In this document: positions 1 through 4,785 of the stretch, piece by piece | How positions within the stretch are numbered: the stretch's first letter is position 1 | Layout: the number at the start of each line of letters is the position of its first letter | Assembly: GCA_009786775.1 (NCBI GenBank) | Contig: WQRL01000146.1 | Location: 1-5,616, forward strand | Direction of reading: 5' to 3' | DNA from: Oscillospiraceae bacterium | GTDB taxonomy: Bacteria; Bacillota; Clostridia; Oscillospirales; Oscillospiraceae | DNA length: 5,616 bases | Made by a program: the position numbers and the translations under genes | The notes under the pieces: generated by a model | The model's input: the letters and a program-made list of their open reading frames with translations, nothing else | The model's database searches: none | Told to the model about the DNA's origin: nothing

Positions 1-554
1 CTCCATGGCAGCCCGCCGCCTGCGCCGCGGCTGACACTGCCCACCAAAGTTGTGGCATCAATAGCCGCCGCACCTTCAAGCCTGTTGCCCGGGTCGCCTA
101 TCCGGACATCGAAACTCCCGGAGCCACCACCCAAGTAACGGATACGAAATGAACCTAGGCCGTCAGATAAGTCTATATCCTCATAACGAATCCAAGACCC
201 ACCTGCAAACTGTCCCACTGTCGCACAGGCCGGGTATTGCTGAAATGCCGCAGCTCCACCCGGACGGGGGTCGCCGTCTGCACTAAAACGTGCATCGCCC
301 CTGCCGGCAAGCGAAATAGTGCTACCAGCGAGGGCGATAATAGCTTCTTCAATTTCATAGACATCTGCGATGCCTACGTAATCAAGCTCCAATGTGCCCC
401 CTCCATCGGCATCTGTTGCATAAACAGCAGCTGCATCAACAGTTTCCACCGCTCTGTTGTCATAGAACGCCGCCGTTGGAAGCGCAACACTACCAAGCAG
501 CATAGACAATGCCAAAACAACTGCAAAAAGACGCCTAAATTTGAATCGTGTCAT
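1..554 (-). CDS. Secreted protein with CBM6-like carbohydrate-binding segment (3' end outside window)
   Basis: Read on the minus strand, an ATG at 554-552 opens a frame with no stop through base 1, giving 184 codons, so the C-terminus is missing. The start is supported by GGAGG at 566-562, 7 nt upstream. Residues 1-29 form a clear signal peptide: a basic n-region (R3, K5, R7, R8), a hydrophobic core at about 9-25, and a likely cleavage after LPTAA. Residues 105-170 resemble carbohydrate-binding module family 6: a VGQFAGGSWIRYEDIDL stretch with the usual G-x-W-[IL]-x-Y pattern, then alternating beta strands (SFRIRYLGG, SFDVRIGD) and a Gly-rich turn. CBM6 modules bind beta-glycans or agarose-type chains, usually beside a glycoside hydrolase domain. 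Any catalytic domain would lie beyond the window, so the full function is unknown. A 58-codon ORF lies immediately upstream. The open frame and signal peptide are certain; the CBM6 assignment is pattern recognition and moderately sure. Confidence 0.78.
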   Translation of the reverse strand, partial: MTRFKFRRLFAVVLALSMLLGSVALPTAAFYDNRAVETVDAAAVYATDADGGGTLELDYVGIADVYEIEEAIIALAGSTISLAGRGDARFSADGDPRPGGAAAFQQYPACATVGQFAGGSWIRYEDIDLSDGLGSFRIRYLGGGSGSFDVRIGDPGNRLEGAAAIDATTLVGSVSRGAGGGLPW

Positions 555-556
555 TA

Positions 557-733
557 TTAATCCTCCAAAATAAAAAATTTGCCTCTTTTATTCTGAGGTT
601 GTGGTTCCTCTTTTTCAGCCGCATTTTTCAGGAATGCGGTTAACCTGTGCCATCGGATATATTTGTGCGCATCACCCCTCAATCCTATAAACGCTCCCAA
701 TTCCCATGTTTCATCATCATCAAGCATAACCAT
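557..733 (-). CDS. Possible small protein (58 aa) upstream of the CBM6-like gene
   Basis: On the minus strand, ATG at 733-731 (a second in-frame ATG at 727-725) opens 58 codons ending at TAA 559-557. The product begins MVMLDDDETWELGAFIGL, has a basic, aromatic middle (HKYIRWHR), a charged Gln/Pro-rich linker (KEEPQPQNKR), and ends FFILED. It has no signal peptide or membrane segment and I recognise no family. In favour: the frame is uninterrupted, the composition is protein-like, and the stop sits between the SD and the ATG of the secreted-protein gene, an arrangement that would allow translational coupling. Against: neither ATG has a recognisable SD, and an in-frame TAG lies 9 nt before the first. 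The alternative is a long 5' leader, since a 7-bp inverted repeat (619-639) falls inside it. It is roughly even whether this is a gene. Confidence 0.45.
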   Translation of the reverse strand: MVMLDDDETWELGAFIGLRGDAHKYIRWHRLTAFLKNAAEKEEPQPQNKRGKFFILED

Positions 734-810
734 TTTTATGCACTATTTCTGCACCAATGATGTGTTTTTAATATATTCTCAAAATTATATGTCAGTATTG
801 CACAAATCGC

Positions 811-840
811 ATTATATTTATATAGCGTAAATTGTCGCAA
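811..840 (-). promoter_or_regulatory. Probable sigma-A promoter for the minus-strand unit (58-aa ORF and CBM6-like gene)
   Basis: On the minus strand a TTGCGA box (840-835) is followed after 18 nt by a perfect TATAAT (816-811). Transcription would start near base 804, leaving about 70 nt before the 58-codon ORF and about 250 nt before the CBM6-like gene. The surrounding DNA is AT-rich. A second TATAAT (789-784) lies downstream but lacks a good -35 box. Confidence 0.55.
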
Positions 841-872
841 ATAGATGAACAACAATTGCTATACTTGCTCGA

Positions 873-902
873 TTGGACTTTTTCCTTTCAACCTGTTATA
901 TT
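873..902 (+). promoter_or_regulatory. Probable sigma-A promoter for rpiB
   Basis: TTGGAC (873-878) and TATATT (897-902) are separated by 18 nt, predicting a start near 909 and a leader of about 17 nt before the preferred TTG start of rpiB. An extended -10 (TGCTATACT, 857-865) just upstream could be a second start, though it has no clear -35. The promoter is divergent from the one at 840-811, so the two could share regulators. A 6-bp dyad, AATTGT (830-835) and ACAATT (852-857), lies between them. Confidence 0.5.
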
Positions 903-925
903 ATCTGATATAAGGGGTGAATAAT

Positions 926-1369
926 TTGATTGCTTTAGCATGTGACCACGGCGGTTACGAACTTATGCAGGCTGCAAAGCATTTTCTTGATGAGCGCGGC
1001 CTTAAGTATGAAGATTTTGGGACTTATTCGGCGGAGAGCTGCGACTACTCCGACTTTGCACTGCCTGCCTGCCACGCAATAGCAAGCGGCACTTGTAGTG
1101 TAGGCTTGCTCATCTGCGGCACCGGCATAGGCATGTCTATTGCCGCCAACAAAATACCCGGCATAAGAGCCGGGCTTTGCACTAACAACTTCATGGCTGA
1201 AATGACCCGCGCCCATAATGACGCAAATGTCCTTTGCCTAGGAGCCCGCGTCACAAGCGAAACTGAGGCGCTGGGCATTATAGACGTATTCTTCAGCACC
1301 GATTTTGAAGGCGGCAGACACAGCAGGCGTGTCGAGAAGCTAAACGCCCTCGACCGTGAAAGAGAGTAA
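926..1369 (+). CDS. rpiB: Ribose-5-phosphate isomerase B (RpiB/LacAB family)
   Basis: It interconverts ribose 5-phosphate and ribulose 5-phosphate in the cytosolic non-oxidative pentose phosphate pathway. The frame allows GTG at 917, but AAGGGG (912-917) abuts that codon, whereas TTG at 926 sits 8 nt after it and gives the family-typical N-terminus (MIALACDHGG), so I place the start at 926, giving 147 aa, normal for RpiB. Numbered from there, CDHGG (6-10) binds phosphate and substrate, CGTGIGMSIAANK (64-76) carries the catalytic base Cys64, RAGLC (81-85) follows, RAHNDANVLCLGAR (95-108) holds His97 for ring opening, and FEGGRHSRRVEKL (127-139) is the C-terminal signature. Cys64 and His97 match Cys66 and His99 of E. 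coli RpiB with a constant offset. Some relatives isomerise allose- or galactose-6-phosphate, but Cys rather than Thr in the C-G-T-G motif favours RpiB. A small membrane-protein ORF follows after 3 nt, probably in the same operon. Confidence 0.93.
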   Translation: MIALACDHGGYELMQAAKHFLDERGLKYEDFGTYSAESCDYSDFALPACHAIASGTCSVGLLICGTGIGMSIAANKIPGIRAGLCTNNFMAEMTRAHNDANVLCLGARVTSETEALGIIDVFFSTDFEGGRHSRRVEKLNALDRERE

Positions 1370-1372
1370 ATT

Positions 1373-1549
1373 TTGGCTAAGCGGTACGTTCCAAATACAT
1401 ACAACAACAAGCGGGCGCTCCGCCTCGTGCTGGGTACAATCGTGTCTGTGTTTGTGTTGCTCTTAGCATTGTTTTTAGTGCTGTTTTTCGTACTAGAAGG
1501 ATATCTTGTAGACGGCTACATAGACATCCCCTGGCTAGGATATGATTAA
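1373..1549 (+). CDS. Small single-pass membrane protein (58 aa) downstream of rpiB
   Basis: TTG at 1373, three bases after the rpiB stop, opens 58 codons ending at TAA 1547-1549. AGAGAG (1361-1366) inside the end of rpiB is a weak SD 6 nt upstream, suggesting translational coupling. The protein has a basic N-terminal tail (MAKRYVPNTYNNKRALR), one hydrophobic helix at about residues 18-41 rich in L, V and F, and a short C-terminal tail (EGYLVDGYIDIPWLGYD). Positive charges before the helix predict N-in, C-out. I recognise no named family. The tail recalls, from memory only, the segment just after the membrane anchor of some Firmicute putative glycoside hydrolases, so it could be a truncated relative; no downstream frame continues it. 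The charge-helix-tail order and the operon-like spacing make a real gene likely, but the function is unknown. Confidence 0.62.
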   Translation: MAKRYVPNTYNNKRALRLVLGTIVSVFVLLLALFLVLFFVLEGYLVDGYIDIPWLGYD

Positions 1550-1612
1550 AAACGAGTCCGCACCCGCAATGCCTTCGCCTCTGAGCGCTAGGCCGGGAGT
1601 CCCCGCAGGACA

Positions 1613-1647
1613 AAGTCCGCCCCTGAGAAGCTCTCAGAGGCGGACTT
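1613..1647. terminator. Strong hairpin between convergent genes, possible terminator
   Basis: Bases 1613-1627 pair with 1633-1647: seven pairs (AAGTCCG with CGGACTT), two C-G pairs, one C/A mismatch, then five more pairs around a short loop. It lies 63 nt after the small membrane-protein ORF and 17 nt beyond the stop of the opposing opine-dehydrogenase-like gene, where a bidirectional terminator is expected. Neither strand has a proper U-tract after the stem (AGTAAATG on plus, TGTCC on minus), so termination would be weak or factor-assisted, or the stem may only protect 3' ends. Confidence 0.5.
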
Positions 1648-1663
1648 AGTAAATGACAAAACT

Positions 1664-2707
1664 TTATAAAAACTTCTCAAAATCCACAAGTGTTTCGTTG
1701 CGGCCTTCGGCGCGAAAGTCCCTGCCGTAGAGTATGGAAGCCCACTTGATTAAGGTGTCCAAAACCTCCGTCTGAACCCCTGCCGCCTTGCCCGCGCAGC
1801 TTGTGGGCACGCAGCCCGTTATAATGTCCTCAAATATGTACCTCGTGTCGATATCTGTAGGTGCAAGAACCGTCTTGTAGGCATCTGTGTTTTGAATTTG
1901 CTCAAAAAGCGAGTTGCCGCGTGAACCATAGGCCTCGGCCAGCCACTGGCGGGCTGTAGGAATCGAAACACCATAGGCTTTGGCAACACTGACCCTCTCC
2001 ACGTCCATTTTTTCCAGAAGCCCAGCAACAAGTGGGGAAATCCCCTGCATGTAGAACTTGAAATCCTCCTTGGCCTCAACTCTGGTAATATTCATCAAAA
2101 TTGGCATAGGGTGGAATATCATCCCAATGTTTGAAAAGCCTGTGTACAGAATGCTCTCGGCTAGGCTGAACATAGGGAAAATCTCACGCATTATATCCAG
2201 CAAGCGCTCGGCGTATACATTGTCGTGGGCGGCGATGCGCACACTGTCCTTTATTTTGTAAATCTCGGGCTTGCGCAGCTCGGGGCAGCGGCATGTGAAC
2301 GCAAATGTGTCTGTTTCACCCAGCATGATGTCCGCCTTGCAGCCACATTCTGACAGCACTTTGGAAAACGCCAGAGTGCCAAACGTGCGGCCGGGGTTTA
2401 GTACGACAGCCTGACCGTCAGCAAGATGCGGAGCCATCGCCCTAGATACTATAGGGTGGTACTGCGCGGGAGTAGTGACCATTATGAGGTATGCTCCCTC
2501 GACGACCTCGCCCATGTCTGCGCTAATGAGGTCTACATCCACTTCGGCCTGTACTTCGCCGCTGATTACAAATTTATTGTCGGGAAACATATCAACGCGC
2601 TCGGCCTCTCTGGCGTACAGGGCGGTTTCATAACCCAAATACTTAAAATAGGCCGCCATCGACTGCCCGCCGTTGCCGGAACTGATTACTGCAATCTTTT
2701 TTCTCAT
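1664..2707 (-). CDS. Opine dehydrogenase family NAD(P)-dependent oxidoreductase
   Basis: This 347-aa cytosolic protein has the two-domain layout of octopine/nopaline dehydrogenases, which reductively join an amino acid to a 2-oxo acid or run the reverse. Residues 5-135 form a Rossmann fold starting IAVISSGNGGQSMAAYF. The usual GxGNGG is SSGNGG here, with Ser9 in place of the first Gly. VTTPAQYHPIV (77-87) and VVLNPGRTFGTL (101-112) are typical later strands. The C-terminal alpha-helical domain (about 180-345) contains SNIGMIFHPMP with Asn193 and His199, the His expected near the catalytic site, and a TRYIFEDIITGCVP stretch (288-301) that matches the family. The ATG at 2707 has GGGAG 6 nt upstream. 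The gene starts 16 nt after the cobalamin-domain gene and is surely cotranscribed with it. The family is confident. The substrates are not deducible, and members related to ketopantoate reductase-like enzymes cannot be excluded. Confidence 0.85.
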   Translation of the reverse strand: MRKKIAVISSGNGGQSMAAYFKYLGYETALYAREAERVDMFPDNKFVISGEVQAEVDVDLISADMGEVVEGAYLIMVTTPAQYHPIVSRAMAPHLADGQAVVLNPGRTFGTLAFSKVLSECGCKADIMLGETDTFAFTCRCPELRKPEIYKIKDSVRIAAHDNVYAERLLDIMREIFPMFSLAESILYTGFSNIGMIFHPMPILMNITRVEAKEDFKFYMQGISPLVAGLLEKMDVERVSVAKAYGVSIPTARQWLAEAYGSRGNSLFEQIQNTDAYKTVLAPTDIDTRYIFEDIITGCVPTSCAGKAAGVQTEVLDTLIKWASILYGRDFRAEGRNETLVDFEKFL

Positions 2708-2723
2708 GTGAAGCTCCCTTTCC

Positions 2724-4391
2724 CTAAAGTGCTACTTTGATGGCTTTTCCTGTCAGCTTTTCAAGCCTGGTGCGCTCATCCATCGGCCGGCTGTTTTTAG
2801 TATCCCAGGCTAGGCACTGTCCGTTTTTAACTCTCGTTTCGAGGGTGCCTTTGAAATCGCCTGTTTTGACTATTTGCGGGGCATCAAGGATGCCTCTTTT
2901 TATACAGTCTGAGAGCACCGCAGCATCGCCAAGGGGATCATCTGAAGCGTCGGCGTACTCATCCCTGATGAAATTTAGAAGATATTTAGTTTCGCTCAAA
3001 AGCTCATCCCTGCGCTCCCTGATTTTGGCTTCGTGCAGGGCTTCTGCATTGCCCGACAGTGTCGAGCGCACCACACCGCGGACTATTTTGCAGCTCTCAA
3101 TTATTACCTCAGGAGTCGCAGCATGAAGGGCTTCGCTATATCCCACGACGTGGATAATGTGAGGCCTGACATTCATTTGCAGGGCTGTGGATGCCGCGAG
3201 CTGACCCTTGGCTATATTCTCATCTCCGCTCAAAAACGGAAGGCCTGCACGGGTCTGCCTGTATACTCTAAAATCTTTGTCCGCCAGTGATTCCGAGAGT
3301 TCAATTTGAGCCAGGGCCTTGGCCAAGTCCATCGAAAAGCTCAGGGAGTTGGGGACATTGAACATGTACTGGGAAATATAGTCCTTAACACCATATTTCT
3401 TGGCGTTATACGCACTTATATAGGACGCGGCAACTGAAATAGTGTCGTGTGCATCCCTCAGCCCCCAGTGATGGGGTTCGTTTAACTCAACAGGTATGCC
3501 CAGCTTGCCATGAAATGCTATGAGTGCCTGAGCCTCTTCCATGGATGTCTTAATGGGCCTATCACCCCTGCCATCGAGCTCATTATACCAGCATAAAGGC
3601 ACTGCGCACCATGCGTTTGCAATAGTTTCATTGAGCACCTGCGCCAACGGGATGACATCTGCCGTGCCACTGTAGCAGCGCATCAGAGGGAAGTTGCCGC
3701 ATTGGGAAGCCTCTTTTAGCTCCATAAAGCCCTCAGCGTCATAGACCGGCACGCCTCCCGCCCCGTCCATTTCAGGCCTGCGGTCTTCCGGTTTGAAGAA
3801 ATACTGCTGGGTATTCTGGTCAATGCCTAGGGAGATTACATCCAGCACACGGGACTCTGCTATCTCTGCAATCCCTTCTCGGGTTTCTTCAAATGACGGC
3901 AGCCCAAAGTGGTGGCGCAGAAGCGGATACGGCTGCTTCTGTGCAAGCCTGCCTGTGAGGTCGCCGGCAAACAACTCCGCCGAGCTCTTGTCAGGCAGTT
4001 GCCCTGTTCTAAGGAATGTAATACTGTCGTCAATATCATCCGTACCGTCGAAAATGACATCGAAGAAGTTGAGCTCGCGGATTTTCTCAGCCACAGGCAG
4101 TGTGCCGCCAAATATCCAGACCGGCTTGTGTGTTAGCTTAGTGCTTTTTTCAATGAGTTCGCGGACTATTGTAACTCCGTTTTCAGGGGTTAGCCTGTAG
4201 CCCAGTGTTATCATTACCGGTTTATTTTGTTCAATGCTCTCAAGTACCGAATCGACACTCACCGCCGGCCCGAGAAATAATGTTTCATATCCCTCATCCT
4301 CAGCCAATGCCAAAAAATGTGCAGCGCCTGCAACATGTACACAGTTGCCCAAAGACGCGCCTATTACCATGCCCTTTGACAATATACTCAC
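2724..4391 (-). CDS. Cobalamin-binding-domain protein fused to a glutamate-mutase-E-like barrel
   Basis: This 555-aa protein has two parts. Residues 8-130 look like a B12-binding Rossmann domain: GASLGNCVHVAGAAHF (11-26) occupies the DxHxxG loop with His19 and Gly22 kept but Cys17 in the Asp place, TLGYRLTPEN (62-71) occupies the SxL place, and IFGGT (93-97) is the GG motif. Residues about 180-440 read as a TIM barrel. By recall, several blocks follow methylaspartate (glutamate) mutase subunit E: YMFNVPNSLSFSMDLAKAL (342-360), RQTRAGLPFLSGDEN (378-392) and GYSEALHAATPEVI (417-430). A charged helical tail follows (445-480). In classic glutamate mutase the B12 subunit S and the barrel subunit E are separate, so this would be a fusion in S-E order. 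I infer a B12-dependent isomerase or carrier acting on an amino-acid-like substrate, probably serving the opine-dehydrogenase-like gene 16 nt downstream. The start is uncertain: GTG at 4391 lies 1 nt after AAAGGA, TTG at 4382 has 10 nt spacing, and ATG at 4370 is also possible. Confidence 0.72.
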   Translation of the reverse strand: MSILSKGMVIGASLGNCVHVAGAAHFLALAEDEGYETLFLGPAVSVDSVLESIEQNKPVMITLGYRLTPENGVTIVRELIEKSTKLTHKPVWIFGGTLPVAEKIRELNFFDVIFDGTDDIDDSITFLRTGQLPDKSSAELFAGDLTGRLAQKQPYPLLRHHFGLPSFEETREGIAEIAESRVLDVISLGIDQNTQQYFFKPEDRRPEMDGAGGVPVYDAEGFMELKEASQCGNFPLMRCYSGTADVIPLAQVLNETIANAWCAVPLCWYNELDGRGDRPIKTSMEEAQALIAFHGKLGIPVELNEPHHWGLRDAHDTISVAASYISAYNAKKYGVKDYISQYMFNVPNSLSFSMDLAKALAQIELSESLADKDFRVYRQTRAGLPFLSGDENIAKGQLAASTALQMNVRPHIIHVVGYSEALHAATPEVIIESCKIVRGVVRSTLSGNAEALHEAKIRERRDELLSETKYLLNFIRDEYADASDDPLGDAAVLSDCIKRGILDAPQIVKTGDFKGTLETRVKNGQCLAWDTKNSRPMDERTRLEKLTGKAIKVAL

Positions 4392-4413
4392 ATCCTTTCA
4401 GGTTATTCTCTTC

Positions 4414-4442
4414 ATTATATATCATTTTGGAGGTTTTGTACA
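4414..4442 (-). promoter_or_regulatory. Probable promoter of the B12-domain/opine-dehydrogenase operon
   Basis: On the minus strand TGTACA (4442-4437) is followed after 17 nt by a perfect TATAAT (4419-4414), giving a start near 4407 and a leader of only about 16 nt. Such a short leader leaves no room for a cobalamin riboswitch in front of the gene, so B12 control at the RNA level is unlikely from this promoter. It is divergent from the tRNA promoter at 4475-4502. Confidence 0.55.
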
Positions 4443-4474
4443 TTACCGGGTGTGCAAAAATTCAAAAATTCGTA

Positions 4475-4502
4475 TTGACAAATTTTTATAATATGCTATT
4501 AT
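4475..4502 (+). promoter_or_regulatory. Strong promoter for tRNA-Gly
   Basis: A perfect TTGACA (4475-4480), a 16-nt spacer and TATTAT (4497-4502) preceded by an extended TGC (4494-4496) make this the best promoter in the window, as suits a tRNA gene. The start would be near 4509, giving a precursor leader of about 78 nt. That leader holds a possible 8-bp hairpin (4513-4520 with 4526-4533, two G-T pairs, loop GGTCA). Confidence 0.7.
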
Positions 4503-4586
4503 ACTTTTTACACATGTGCGGGTCACGCATGTGCAGGCGCAGCAGGTTGATAATGCAACATCTGTGCATAGCGTTAATTTAATAGT

Positions 4587-4662
4587 GCGGGCGTAGCTCA
4601 TCTGGTAGAGCGCCACCTTGCCAAGGTGGAGGTAGAGGGTTCGAGCCCCTTCGCCCGCTCCA
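4587..4662 (+). tRNA. tRNA-Gly (anticodon GCC), CCA encoded
   Basis: The sequence folds into a complete cloverleaf. The acceptor stem GCGGGCG (4587-4593) pairs with CGCCCGC (4652-4658). The D stem is GCTC/GAGC (4596-4599, 4608-4611). The anticodon stem CCACC/GGTGG (4613-4617, 4625-4629) closes loop TTGCCAA with anticodon GCC at 4620-4622, which reads GGC and GGU glycine codons. The T stem GAGGG/CCCTT (4635-4639, 4647-4651, one G-T) closes loop TTCGAGC. T4659 is the discriminator and CCA (4660-4662) is encoded. It sits alone between two divergent units, with its own strong promoter and a terminator starting at its 3' end. Confidence 0.97.
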
Positions 4663-4702
4663 TAGGAAAAAGACTGTCTATCTAGGCAGTCTTTTTCCTA
4701 TG
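4661..4702. terminator. Terminator hairpin of tRNA-Gly, abutting the CCA end
   Basis: Bases 4661-4679 pair with 4684-4702 over 19 bp (one G-T wobble) around the loop ATCT. The A5 run in the 5' arm and the T5 run in the 3' arm make the inner AGACTG/CAGTCT stem followed by TTTTT a standard intrinsic terminator, and by symmetry it could work on both strands. The outermost pairs use the last two bases of the tRNA's CCA, so the gene and the terminator overlap by 2 nt. Confidence 0.85.
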
Positions 4703-4785
4703 AAGCGGGCTTGCGCAAAACCGGAAACTATGATATGTATAGTAATTATTGTTACCCCACGCACTATACTTGGAGGTATTTTCTA
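4703..4785 (+). promoter_or_regulatory. Upstream region of the GPH transporter gene, with SD and weak promoter candidates
   Basis: This 83-nt stretch must hold the transporter's promoter if the preceding terminator is efficient. TATAGT (4738-4743) could be a -10 box, but no good -35 lies 16-18 nt before it. A TATACT (4765-4770) lies too close to the SD to leave a normal leader. An 8-bp palindrome TTGCGCAA (4711-4718) might be an operator. GGAGG at 4772-4776, 9 nt before the ATG, is a clear SD. The lack of a strong promoter fits an activated gene or one depending on read-through. Confidence 0.35.

Noticed and set aside
237..560. Plus-strand 107-codon open frame
   Set aside because: It lies antisense to the signal-peptide/CBM6-like reading frame, is Cys/Ser-rich with no domain pattern, and has no SD.
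555..804. Cyclic-di-GMP or other known riboswitch in the leader of the CBM6-like gene
   Set aside because: The expected conserved blocks of the c-di-GMP-I class are absent, and much of the region is an open reading frame instead.
2737..4200. Other open frames opposite or within the B12-domain gene
   Set aside because: They are shadows in alternative frames of a long gene with clear domain content; none has an SD or a sensible protein pattern.
4392..4474. Cobalamin riboswitch before the B12-domain gene
   Set aside because: No B12-box-like sequence is seen on the minus strand, and the predicted leader is only about 16 nt.
4205..4582. Plus-strand 125-codon open frame, with GGAGG (4429-4433) ahead of an internal TTG
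   Set aside because: It overlaps the start of the B12-domain gene antisense and runs through the tRNA promoter and leader; the translation has no recognisable features and the GGAGG is best explained by chance.
4587..4702. tRNA-Gly as the attachment site of an integrated element
   Set aside because: No integrase and no repeated tRNA 3' end occur in the window, and the flanking genes show no mobile-element features.
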